Source of the DNA: Megaleporinus macrocephalus
Taxonomy: Eukaryota > Chordata > Actinopteri > Characiformes > Anostomidae
DNA length: 64,000 bases
Direction: 5' to 3'
Assembly (NCBI GenBank): GCA_021613375.1
Contig: CM038714.1
Location: forward strand, 42,543,123-42,607,122
Within the stretch, counting starts at the first letter, position 1. Each line of letters starts with the position of its first letter. The notes below the pieces were generated by a model, which saw only the letters and a list, made by a program, of their open reading frames with translations, was not told the DNA's origin and made no database searches. The translations under genes were made by a program, and so were the position numbers. Positions 1 through 11,166 of the stretch are shown here, piece by piece.

Positions 1-399
1 TGTACTTTTCATGAATTTTATTGAGCATATTGAGTAGCATCCACAATGCAGGCCAAAAGAGTCAGTGAACCTCTGTATTAATAACTTCTCCAAGAGCTTA
101 TTGGCAAAAGGTGTTTCAATTAATAAGATAAGATTATAAGTGTGAGTTTCACCATGAGTTTAACAAAGGCATCACGCAAAGCCTTCTCAAGAAGGCTCAG
201 TGTGAACCATGTCTCGATGCAACCACTTTCGTAAGACCTTAGAAGACGCATTATAGAGACGTATGAACCTCAAAAGTCTACAAAAGCATTGCCACATGGT
301 CTACTACAGTCTATGGTTAGACATATTTTCTACAAAATTTCAGAACTGATACTGCACCCGTTTAAGATCACGTTAAGGGTATATTTGTACATCCTAGGT

Positions 400-640
400 T
401 TATAGCAAAATACCTACAAAAGACTCTACAAACTGCAAAAACCTTAGTTCATGAGTCCACTAATAGAAAAACACTGAACAGTGTCCATGGAAGGCCATCA
501 CGAGGGAAGCTGCTGCTGTCAAAAAAAAATTGTGGTCCATCTAACGTTTGCTCAAGACCACCTGGATGTTCCACCATGCTTGTGGAAAAAATGTTCTATG
601 AACAGACAAAAGTACAGCTCAATCAAGATCGAGACTGGGA
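400..640 (+). mobile_element. Tc1-like transposase remnant
   Basis: The sequence follows the transposase coding strand of a fish Tc1/mariner element: AAACACTGAACAG, CATGGAAGG, AAGCTGCTGCTGTC and GACCACCTGGATGTTCCACC correspond to the familiar TLN-V-HGR, KPLLS and DHLDVP segments. Reading frames are broken throughout, and no intact ends are seen. Confidence 0.6.
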
Positions 641-2090
641 CACATTGAGTCCCAGTAGAGAACAAGACTGTTAGTAGTACCGTTGACTCAAGAACGAGTC
701 TTAAACAAGCTATTGTTTTTTTTTTGTCCCAAAACATAAAAAATGAAAAGTTCTATTAATTTGTAGCTAATTGGACATTCATTAATATTCATTTTACATG
801 ATATACTACTACATGACCTCCAGCACTCTGTAGCTTCCAAATCAGAGTCAGAGTGCTAAGACTTTGTATTGTGAAAGGCTGTAATACACGGTCTGGCCTG
901 AACCAGAAGTTTATGTCTTGTTTGAATTCTGTTTGATTTGAGACTGAACATTGTGGGATAATTAGCAGTAAAGATATTTTGCATTGCAGTAAAACATGTT
1001 TTTGTGTAGTTTGTGTAATTAATTAAATAAATAAACAATATACAAGGTAATTAAGTAAATGTAGGCTATTAACTATGACTGTTGTAGGGAGATGTTATCA
1101 ATATTGCACTGCCACATAAAATAATAAAATATAGCTTAAAGCAGCAGAAAATAGCCAAATATTAAGTAATTAATGATGTTCCCTCAACAGATTTGCAAAC
1201 AGTGTAATGTGAACAGTAACTGTTCTTTTAAATGATGGTAACATTGTCTAGTAATAAGTGGCCTGAGACACAAGAACATTGTGCCACTGTACCACTTAAG
1301 GTGGAACGGGAGAATTCAAAAAAGGAGCTGGCACATAAGCCAACATGAGCTTTGTGTGATTTAGGCTATCAAAATATCTTACCTACTGTTTCATGTGATG
1401 CTCTACATGTAAATGTTACAGTAATCTTTTTATGAGCCGTTGGATGTATTTATGGACAAGGTGGTGTTAGTACAATTCGTCAGAACACTGTTTAATGCTT
1501 GTGCAGCAGATAGGGATGAGCTTAACCATGTAGATAATCTTCCCTACTAAATGTACAGTTCTAAATATAATAAACTGAGACAAACGATGACTTACAGTGT
1601 CATGCACGCATACAGGTTATAAAATTTAGAAATACTGAGGTTCAGGCTCATTTCTGAAGAACGTTAAGCTTTTTTAAAACTTAATTAAATTTGTGTACCA
1701 GTTTTGCAGGGACGCACAGCAGTGCTTTGTTAAGAGTCAGTTATCATTTACTCATACGTGTGTCACTAGAGCAGTAATAATTATATTTCATTAATGTCTG
1801 CATCTTTGTGGTTGGCTTATCATTTTGACTTTAACTAGTCAGTTTACTGATGCTTGGCTGAAAATATGTTTCGGTTTATGAGCAAATATCAAGTATTTTA
1901 TTGCCCTTACTTTATTTTTAAGTGTTATGAGTGTCTGTGAATAGTAAACTGTTAAAGAGACTCTGTAAAGCTGCTGTGCTTTTTCAGTTGTTTAGTTGTT
2001 CAGTGAGGACCTGAATACGGGAAAAGTGTTCACTTGACAGCAATCTTAGTTAGCAGTCAGAAATATTCAATCTAGCGTTTAGTAAATGTG
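640..2090. other. AT-rich sequence with no recognised feature
   Basis: I see no coding exon, RNA gene or clear repeat boundary here. The short open frames show no family motif. Confidence 0.5.
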
Positions 2091-2845
2091 CCTAGTAACA
2101 GACTGTGACAGTTTGTGTATCGCTGTAACAGCAATTTAACCAGATTAGTGAGCTGAAGCTCACAAATGTTCCCAGTGCTACTGCCTGCAATGCAAGCCCA
2201 AAGTGTGATTGATCCAGCCCCATGCTTAACTGTTGGAAAGGTGTTCTTTTCTTGACATTATGCACCCTTTTTCTCCAAACATCACCAGAAAACCTCATCA
2301 GTCCGCAGGACCCACTTCCAAAATGCATCAGACAAAAATGTTTTTTCGCCAATTTCTAATGCTTAATTTTGTGGTGAACATGTGGTGAAGAAACTTCTGC
2401 TGACTCTTCAATGCTGGCCTGTCTAGCAACCCTATGAGCATTTCTCTTCCAGACCTCAACCTGTCCCCCACTGCCATTTCTTAATTACATTTCATACTGA
2501 CAAAACAGCAACATGGAAACACCTTGTCATCTTACAACCATTTGCTGCTCTGAGCATCAATGTTTGTTCATGTTCAGCTGCTTAGAGGAGCCCTGCTTGT
2601 TGAGTCAGTCTTTATATAGAGTTTGAGGTTTGAGAGCATGGTAAAAAACTAACTGAGAGCTCAAATCTCTTGGGATGCCCAAACTTTTGCTTGTGCTTCT
2701 TTCATTTCTTCTACGAAACCCAAACGCTAGTCTTGCTCAAAATATTGAAAAGATTGAATATTGAAATCGCCTACTCACTCTACTATTCACATTCACAGAA
2801 ATTTTAAGCAGGGGTGCCCAAACTTTTGAATACCACTGTATTTGT
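2090..2845 (-). mobile_element. Degraded Tc1-related DNA transposon fragment
   Basis: The right end GTGCCCAAACTTTTGAATAC followed by CACTGTA (2815-2841) is the type of terminal repeat found on fish Tc1-like elements. A related GATGCCCAAACTTTTGC occurs at about 2675. The 2170-2480 part reads like reverse-strand transposase remains (GGACCCACTTCC, CCTCATCAGTCC, CTTGACATTATGC). No intact frame. Confidence 0.5.
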
Positions 2846-3302
2846 GGGCCACTGCTATCAGCATGTTCCTCCTATGATCACCTTCCACAGCTAGGACTTT
2901 CAGAAGCATTTCGTTGGTAGCTTCTCTCTTCGCAGTTTTGCTTTAGGTTTTCGAAGCCACGGTAAGATGCATGCCAGTTCCAAACCACATTCCATCTCCC
3001 TAGACTGCTCTCCACCTTTTTTTTTTTTTTTTAACTTTTTCTCCTCAGTTAATCTTAAAACCTTTGACGTAGGGCTGTAATCAACTCACTGCATTGTCAG
3101 ACTCGGATTTGGCAGTTCAGTATAATGATCTGACTGTTCGCTCATTGTGTTTATACCATCTAGCAATTGGAAAATCCATTGGCATGAGTTTCAATCATGA
3201 TCTCAGTCATGACTTCTTGTCTTAGTAAGGATGGGCCTATTATGCTACTGTATTTCTCTTTAAACATAAACACTTGCGGTTTAAGCAAGGTTTGACCAGA
3301 TC

Positions 3303-3305
<3 letters not shown>

Positions 3306-3339
<34 letters not shown>
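3306..3339. repeat. (AAT)n microsatellite
   Basis: About eleven units of ATA/AAT are directly visible. Confidence 0.9.
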
Positions 3340-3938
3340 TTATAATGTGTCTCAAACCTGTGCTACATAGAAATAAAAAAACACTCAATTCAAAAATGTA
3401 TGTATAAAAATGTAATTAAAAACAAGAAAAAAATTATTACGTTTAAAAGTTGATCAGAATCTTAAGAAACTTTTTAAAAGATGCTACTGTAGGAGTGTTT
3501 ATAATAAGGCATTCCACAACCAAGGTGCTCTATAAGAAAATGCTCACTCCCCCACTGACCTAAGTTTACAGACAGGCTGCTGTAAAGTAATAGTATCAAC
3601 AGAGTGTAAAGAGCAAGGAGGAGTATTGTACTGTACCACATCACATAGATACCCTAGAGCTGTACCATGCGCTGCCCTATACGTGAGCACAAGAGTTTTT
3701 AAATCAATACGGGCATGGAGCATTGCAGTCTTTCCAGCACAGGAGTAATATGAGCAGGAGGAGACATACAAGTTAAAACTCTAGCAGCCCAGTTCTGAAC
3801 ATGCAAGAGATTTTTAGGTAAACCAGCAAAAAGACCAGCAGGTGTGTGTTTGTTTCCCTGGGTCTAGAGAGTGTCTCTCTCTCCAGCAAATAAACACAAA
3901 GGAACAAAGTTAATACTGCCTGCTGTTCCTGCCCTGTA

Positions 3939-5138
3939 GGGCTGGGCGATATGGAAAAAAAGTCTTAGCACAATATTTTTTCATATCAGTCGATATCGAT
4001 ATATATTACAATATAAATCAAATCACTATTGCCTTTTAACTTTAAGTGAGAAGTGAAGACATTACCATTTAAAAAAATATATTAAATAGTTTTTTTTTTT
4101 CCTGTGATTTATTTTCTATCAGAAGATAAACACACTTTTGCTGTTGCTGGCCCTTTAAGTTTTGGCTGAGGAAAGGACTCTGTTTATGTTCACGTGGTGA
4201 GTTGACTCTCTGTCTGCTCGAATAGGGAGTTGTTTTAGCGATTCTGTTTTCGGTAGAAAATAAAGTTTCCCTCCTGGGGATTTTTGGCTATAAAGTCAAC
4301 TTTGCCTCAGCGTTCTCATTCGAACTCCTACAGTATATATATTTATTTTTATTGATTAAGAAATGATGTCGATTAGCACAACGTGCGTCGATGCATCGCA
4401 AAGATGTTTCACACAGAAACACAACAGTGTGGTGCTCTGTCAGCTCTGCACAGTGGAGATGATCACAACAGTACAGCTGCTATACACGAGCACTTGAAGC
4501 TCAAACATCCCGTAGAGCTTTATCAACACAGCAGCAAGACAGCACCTGTTTACCTGTTTTTCTTAATTTACTATATTATTTTAAGATTATAAACACATGT
4601 AACATGTTTCTTTCAGTATAAGTTAACGTTTTCTGTCGACGTTTCCTCTTATTTTGTTCTCACTGCTCGACTGTGAAGCCCGTGTTGTGCCGAATTTTGC
4701 ACCCCCGCCAGTAAAAGCACCCCTCTCGGGAGCGCGTACGCACATTGATTAGTGGAACGAGACGTATTCAAGTTTATTTGATCAAAATAAACAAACTAAT
4801 GTCGGCGGATTATTTCAGCTTTCGATTCAAGCGACAGAGTGTGCGCTCCTGAGAGGGGTGCTTTACCTGGCGGGGGGGGGGGCAAAATTCGGCACAACAC
4901 CGGCAGTAACAAAATGACTAGCAAGCGGTTGTGAGCTTCAGCCAAACTTGAAATGGCTGGAACTCTAGTTCAGCCACCTGATTGGTTTAGGGCGGCGCTA
5001 TTCTCATTCTCATTGGCTGTTCATGTGTCTCTCAAAACATGGACGAAACTTAATTTTATCGACTTTCTATCGTCTTATAGTTCTATCGAGGAAACGTTAT
5101 TTCTCGATAATTAGCGTTCATTTTTTTACAGACCTACT
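3939..5138. mobile_element. hAT-like non-autonomous element with 8-bp target duplication
   Basis: The 1200-bp block starts GGGCTGGGCGATATGG and ends ACAGACCTACT. It is flanked on both sides by the identical octamer GCCCTGTA (3931-3938 and 5139-5146), as expected for hAT target-site duplications. A short open frame at 4383-4592 contains STAAIHEHLKLKHPVEL, which resembles the C-terminal part of a BED zinc finger. The terminal repeats themselves match poorly, so the element is old or recombined. Confidence 0.6.
4682..4902. mobile_element. MITE-like inverted-repeat element nested in the hAT-like element
   Basis: GTGTTGTGCCGAATTTTGC at 4682 onwards recurs inverted as GCAAAATTCGGCACAACAC at the other end. 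The inverted homology extends inwards for about 50 bases (CCAGTAAAAGCACCCCTCTC against GAGAGGGGTGCTTTACCTGG). About 110 bases separate the arms, and no coding capacity is present. Confidence 0.75.
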
Positions 5139-5149
5139 GCCCTGTAAAT

Positions 5150-6050
5150 AGACCTGTCTATATTATATATAAGTATATTATCAAGTCTGATAGTTACAGA
5201 ACCAGCCCAACCTGTTGTCGCTAGCCTAACTAACCACCAACCACTCTACCTCTTATGATGTGAAATGCTTTATTTATTTATTTATTTTTTAAGGAAAGTG
5301 CACCAGATAAAACCTCCAGAATATAAAAATAGATTTATGACACTCCACAGCTTGGGTTGAAAAATCTCAACCCACTGAAGAGTCTCACCAACATTTAGCA
5401 GGTCTCCTCTGAAGTGCTGATGAATCATTTTAGTGGATGAACGCTAAACACTGCCTTCACTTTCAGGTTACGCTCGCAGGTCTTTGATTGTGAATCTAAT
5501 GCCTGTTGCAGCACGTAGATAACGCGGCTGGCTGCAGGCTGATCTCTGGTTAAATATTGCCAGCTTGTCATAAAACAGCACAGTCATCAGCCAAACCTCC
5601 ACCCCCGTGCAATCCTGTAACTTTGCTCTTTGGACACGTGGTAGCTTTTCCAACAGTATGTAAACGATGGGGTCAGTGACGGGGTCAGTGCCTCTGCGGC
5701 AAAAATTCATCTGAACGTTTCAAACTCTGGTAATTCTCCTGGGATTTCAGAGCAGATGAAACTAAACGCCGAGGGGAAAAAAGCAAGGTGAGATTTCACG
5801 TCTGCTTTCATGAGAGCCTTTCCCAAACAGCGAGCGAAACACTAAGTGCTTGTGACGGCAGAGTGAGCAGCCCACGCGCTGGTGAAGCAGGTCAGGCCCG
5901 GGCTGTTTTGAGTCCGTGTGCAGTTTTGCTCACTCTCTGTGGAGACCTTTACTCCTCACCTCCCGGCAGGGCTGCACACGCCTCCTTCACACATAACATC
6001 ACACACACTTGTTTTTATATCTTGCCTGAATATGGGGTGATGCATACAGC
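5150..6050. other. Sequence with no recognised feature
   Basis: The 5788-6201 open frame (137 codons) has no family motif and runs into the MITE at 6055, so I do not call it a gene. Confidence 0.5.
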
Positions 6051-6054
6051 ATCT

Positions 6055-6301
6055 CATCGCTGTCCAATGAAAAACAGGTATCTACAAAATGACAACTTTA
6101 CAGGAAAGGCCAAAAACCTTCTTCACGTTCAATGTAAGTCAATGGAACCAGAATTTTTATCAAGCTATTTTGGAGCATTTCTGTTGGTCCATTCATCGTG
6201 AAACTTCCCCACAATGTAAACGGCAGCTGCTGCATTTAATTGATGTAGAAAAATAGAAATCGACAAAAATGGAGATACATATTTTTCATTGGACAGCGAT
6301 G
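6055..6301 (+). mobile_element. MITE, family with CATCGCTGTCC terminal repeats
   Basis: The left end CATCGCTGTCCAATGAAAAA and the right end TTTTTCATTGGACAGCGATG are inverted repeats; over 21 bases they differ at one position. The 247-bp element has no coding capacity. Relatives or fragments occur at 11277-11404, 19441-19582, 30461-30595, 31371-31430 and 39328-39458. Confidence 0.85.
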
Positions 6302-6464
6302 ATATGTAGGATATACAGGTATACCACATGCGTAAGATCCTTCATTTAATTTCAAAGTGAAGTTTCCAAAACATGGAAAAGACATGGAAAACTAGGACTC
6401 CTAACAGTCATGCAAGATCTGGTAGACCACCAAAAATGTCAGGTAAACAGTCTTGCTTCAGAGC

Positions 6465-6715
6465 TAAAAAAATCACCAGCAACTTCTTAATGTTCTTAAT
6501 GAATTTTCTTCTTTTTTTTGTTTATTTTCTTAGTAACAGTCTTTTAGACTTAAAGCAATGAGTTGCGCTATTACAGGGGACAGATGGACCGAAATATCTG
6601 TCGATTTCTTCAGATCAGAAGTTATTTCTGAATTTAAAAAAAAGAACTGCTTATAAGATGGTGACTCATGACTGGTGTCTACCCAGTCATGGATGGTTAT
6701 TTACTGAATTCCAGA
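6465..6715. repeat. Dispersed repeat, copy 1
   Basis: It shares ATCACCAGCAACTTCTTAAT and ATTACAGGGGACAGAT and GAACTGCTTAT...GATGGT...CTCATGACTGGTGT with 10095-10290. The type of element is not recognised. Confidence 0.7.
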
Positions 6716-6719
6716 TTTT

Positions 6720-6995
6720 TGGGGGTGGCTGGAGCCAATCCCAGCGTCATTGGGTGAAGGTGGGGTACACCATGGACAGGTCGCCAGTCCATCGCATGGC
6801 CAACAAACACTCACACACACACTCATATCTACAGGCTATTTAGAGTGACTGATCAACCTAACATGCTTGTGTTTGGACAGTGGGAGGAAAGCGGAGTACC
6901 CGGAGAAAACCCACTCAAGCTTGGGGAGAACATGTACACTCCACATAGAACGGCCCGGACTGGGAATCGAACCCGGATCGTCTTGCTGTGAGGAT
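6720..6995 (-). mobile_element. tRNA-like/SINE-like fish repeat (reverse orientation)
   Basis: GACAGGTCGCCAGTCCATCG, GTGGGAGGAAAGCGGAG, CCGGAGAAAACCCAC and CGGACTGGGAATCGAACCC are hallmarks of an abundant teleost interspersed repeat. The last tract resembles a tRNA B box in reverse complement. The same family occurs forward at 39985-40125 and 41325-41410. Confidence 0.65.
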
Positions 6996-7149
6996 AATTA
7001 AAAAACTAAGAAGTCATAATTTAAAAAAATAGCCAAAGAAAAACAATTCAAATCAAAGATGCAGCAATATCGGCTGCTAGAATACTGTATCAATCAAAAC
7101 TGTGTAACATTACTATGTTCATATACAGGCTACCTGCTAATATGTTTTT

Positions 7150-7395
7150 AATATGTATCCCTCTTTGCACAACTCTCCTACGTACTCTCAGTACTGTGTA
7201 CTGTATTTGACTCGTGTCCTGTTTTGTATTTAATTCTATGTCTTTAGTATTTGTTGCACTCTTTGGTCTGCACTGTGCATATTGTATTGTTTTGCACTTG
7301 TTTTTTTTTGTTACACCATATGGTCTTGGAGGAATGGTTTGTTTTATTGTGTACTTGTATACAACTGGTCTGGCAATAAAGCCTCTTGAATCTTG
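7150..7395 (+). mobile_element. LINE-like 3' tail
   Basis: A T/G-rich tail ending in GTCTGGCAATAAAGCCTCTT then GAATCTTG looks like the 3' end of a fish non-LTR retrotransposon. The identification rests on tail similarity only. Confidence 0.4.
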
Positions 7396-8315
7396 CAGGT
7401 GTGCTCAAACCAATAGACTAGTTTTAAAAACCCACATTTTTTCCTGCATACTTTGAAAACTCCATGTTACATTTTACATTGTTTTGGAATTTTATAATAA
7501 ATCAATCAGCAGAAATGGTCCAAATTCACAGGGGAAAATTAGTTAACATTCACTTAATAGGGCTTTTACCTTCTCCTGACAAGATATTGTTTGGGTAGTC
7601 TCTCATTGTAAGGCTCTCCAGGGAGAGTCAGGTATCTTTTAACAAAGCTTGCAGGAAAGGAAATTCGACTGACAGGCAAAACGACCAATCGCAAGCCTGC
7701 TATTTGCATGATGTATAGAAGGAAAGCAATCTACAACACAAAAACTGTCCCCCGGGAAAAGTAAAAGTATAGTAGGGTTGGAATGTCTGTGGTTGAGACT
7801 GCTAGGCTGAACTTAAGCTGGAACAACCTTGATTTTGGTCTGACCAGTACAAAACAATACACAGAAGTGCACATGTGCAGAAGTGTATAGCCAATCAGAA
7901 TGTAACTAGCAGGATCCTAACAGTGTGGCCAGGTTAACACACTAAACATACCAGACTCTCTGTCTCTGTGTGACCGAGATTACCATTCAGCAGACGCTGT
8001 TTAAGAATGTTATAAGAGTTTAAAAGATTCTGCCCTTTTAGACTAAAGATTTAACTAAAACAGCTTTTGCACTTCAAAGTCAGGAGAAAATTGCTGCCTC
8101 TAACTTTGTAGGTCAGTGCTGTTTTTCTCTGGTCAGGACTGATTTGTCTTGAAAATGTCTAAAAACAAACACATGCAGACTCTGAGCTCATGCCTGGAAG
8201 CATCTGCGGTTCTGTCACATTCGCTTAAAGATGTCCACCCAGTCTGGCATCAGCGCAACTCGGTATGAATCAAGGATGTCCTCGCCCATTTTTTCATACA
8301 CCCAGAACTACCAAG
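7396..8315. other. Intergenic sequence downstream of dhrs3
   Basis: No gene, RNA or clear mobile element is recognised between the LINE-like tail and the dhrs3 polyadenylation region. Confidence 0.5.
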
Positions 8316-8689
8316 CTATCCCAAAACTGCCTTTTATTCAAATTTACAGTGACATTAGTTTGTTTTAAAAAAAAAAGGACTGTTAAAAGAAAAGGTTAAG
8401 TACAAATCCAGTACAGTGGTGACTGTGAGGCTGCTTTCTTTCCTGGCCAGTCTGTGCACAGTGTGGGTGAACGGTTAAAAGTTCATTCAGGGAAAAGACA
8501 AACACATGGGGCAAAGCTGATCAGAGGCCAGTCCGGCAGTCGACGTTTGCTGCAGTGTTTCACATCATCCCTTTTGTTTGTCCTCCATTCAATCTCGTGA
8601 ACTTTCCATTGTCACCAGTCGTGCTCGCCACAAAGAAGTGCAATACACTTCATCCATAAACAGGAACTCCCTGAACGCTGGCGTCATTC
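8316..8689 (-). other. dhrs3: dhrs3 probable 3' UTR with polyadenylation signal
   Basis: Downstream of the stop codon the minus strand runs to a canonical AATAAA (TTTATT on the plus strand at 8333-8338). Cleavage would be expected about 15-25 bases further, near 8316. Its end is inferred from the signal only. Confidence 0.5.
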
Positions 8690-8774
8690 TTATGTCCGTC
8701 CCTTGAAAGTGTTCATGCATGTGTAGGTTCCTGAGAACTTGTGGATTTCCTCTAGAGCACTCTGGGGTAAGATG
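8690..8774 (-). CDS. dhrs3: dhrs3 exon 6 (terminal coding exon)
   Basis: It completes Ser275 and encodes residues 276-302, ending [17 protein letters not shown] and then TAA at 8692-8690. This C-terminus is nearly identical to the one I recall for mammalian DHRS3. Confidence 0.95.
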
Positions 8775-11116
8775 CTGTGTGAAGAGAGGGTAGACATACG
8801 TAGATTAATGAAAATAATTATTTTTTCCTTTACCTTAAAATGAAATCAACGAGTAAAGATGTGTTTGGTGTCTGGATTTTGCTTCCTTGGGTTAAGGTAG
8901 CCTTGCAAATGTACATATACACTTGCAAAACTACATATACATTCACAAGTATCTGGACACCCTTCTAATTAGTGAGTTCAGCTACTTTATGGCGGCCAAA
9001 AGCATTAACCTCCTTACCAATGTGGAAATCTGAATCCCATCGTTAGCATAAAAAGCTGCTTTTCACTTAAAATATTTAGTTAGAATTCTATTTAAAGCTT
9101 CACAAAGTCTACACTGATTATTAACACTCTTAATCATGTTTGTTTACTATTTGAAGTAACCAGATTATGAAATGTGAGGCTTTCCTAAGGAGATTATCCA
9201 CACTTTGTTGGTAGGATTTCCAGCACTGTGGTGGTCAGGCCAAAGTAACTGAAGAAAACCACAGGAGGTGGTGGTACTGCACCAGAGGGGGCACCCAAAA
9301 GCAATGAATCTTGTAGAACCCAAAGTGGTACACAAGCTTAGTCAGACTGTAGTCAGGCTGAGCCTCTTACTGAAATTAATTAAGATTGCCAGAGGCTCTA
9401 TAAAATACATCTGTTATACACATCAACCACCAGGGCTTTTGTACAGTTTAGGGAATGGGGGGAGGTCTCAGCCTCAACCCTCCAGTATTACTTCCAGAAG
9501 TAAACATAAAATTAGGCGAGGCCATCTTATAGCCTGAATTAAAGAACATTGATTTCCTGTATTGATGCTTAAACGTGATATTAATACATGTGTTTTTGTG
9601 TGAAGAACATACCTTTTAAGGATGACCAGTGCATGCATTGTCCATGGAAGGTAGACAAAGGCTGTGTTGGTCCGGACTGCGTCCACCGTTCTCTGTGCAA
9701 CCATTTCTGGTTTGAGAGGTGGGAAGAGTTTGGGGAACCTGGGACACACCAATGAAATTATGGGTTAAACACTTGGATTTTCATGACAGTGGTGCATTAC
9801 AGCCTGATACTGTAATAATATATAATTACTGTTATTTTTGTTACTGTATATTTATGCAACTGTTGTTACTCTTGCCTTTAAGCATGTTTGGGATCACGAA
9901 AAGTCTGAAAGTGCACTTCCTTTATTTTATTTCTAGTCAAAACAGCCATTAAGTAATATTTGTTCAGTATTTAGTGTGACTACGTTTGCCTTTTCATGAG
10001 GCCTGCTTTCCGTTTTTCAAAAAAATCTGTTATACATTTTTTCCCACAAATTTCCCAAGCAATCCCAAACACATTGTGTTATGTCCACTGCTCTGAGATC
10101 ATCAGCAACTTCTTAATGTTTTTTGTTGTTTATTTTCTCAGTAACACCACTATTACAGGGGACAGATAGACAGAAATATCTGTAGATTTCTTCAGATCGG
10201 AAGTGGAGTTATTTCTAAAATTGAAAAAAGAACTGCTTATCAGATGGTAACTCATGACTGGTGTCATGCAAGGTTATTTACTGAATTCCAGATTTCCTTT
10301 AACATTTCCTTTTCTTATCCATATGGATTATATTACTTCAGATGTTATCCTGTCTCTGCATATTTCTGTATGTTCATTTAATTATTTAAACTCAGGAAAC
10401 TGCAAGCCAAATTCTACTGAATATATAAGCTGACCAATAAAGTTAGTCATGCATTCATTTATCCATTCATTCATTCGCAAGTGAGATTGAAGCTCACCTC
10501 ACTCTCATGCCCTGGAACATCTCTGTGTTGGTATGAAAGGGGAGCACGGTGGTGCAGCCCACACCAGGGCAGTCCAACAGGCCGAGGGTCAAGCTCTCCA
10601 TGAAGGCCAGTGATGAAGCTTTGGAGGTGCAGTAGTCTATGGCACCAGGTATGGGCGACAGAGAGAGAATGGAGTTCACGCAGACAACATGGCCCTTCTG
10701 CAACTCCAGCATGCGAGGCAAGAATGCTTTTGTAGTCTGTGAGGAAAAAAAAAAACATGGAAAATGTGAATGCACTGAATCTGCTAAAGGTGTCTGGAAC
10801 GCAGACAAGGGAAAAATCATCCAGCTGAGAAGCCTTGCAACCGCAGGTGAGGTTTCTGTTTCTCATACAGACGCCCACAATTCTTTCACTCTCAGATAAG
10901 GTTGTTTGATCTCAAGTCAAGCTAGAAAAGTCCAGATGCCACAGGATTTAAAGCCTAGACAATCATTGTGATGTTCCAAGTGCTTTGACAGTAGGTCTGT
11001 AATCTGGAATTTCCCTCACTTTCTCAGCAAATGACAATGGGGCCAGTTGCAGGTCATTGGTGCCCTTCTGCTTTCCTTCTGCCTCACATCCCTTACTAAG
11101 ACAGACTAATTTCTAA

Positions 11117-11166
<50 letters not shown>

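Noticed and set aside
5788..6201. 137-codon open frame
   Set aside because: No domain, low-complexity composition, and its 3' part is the MITE at 6055.
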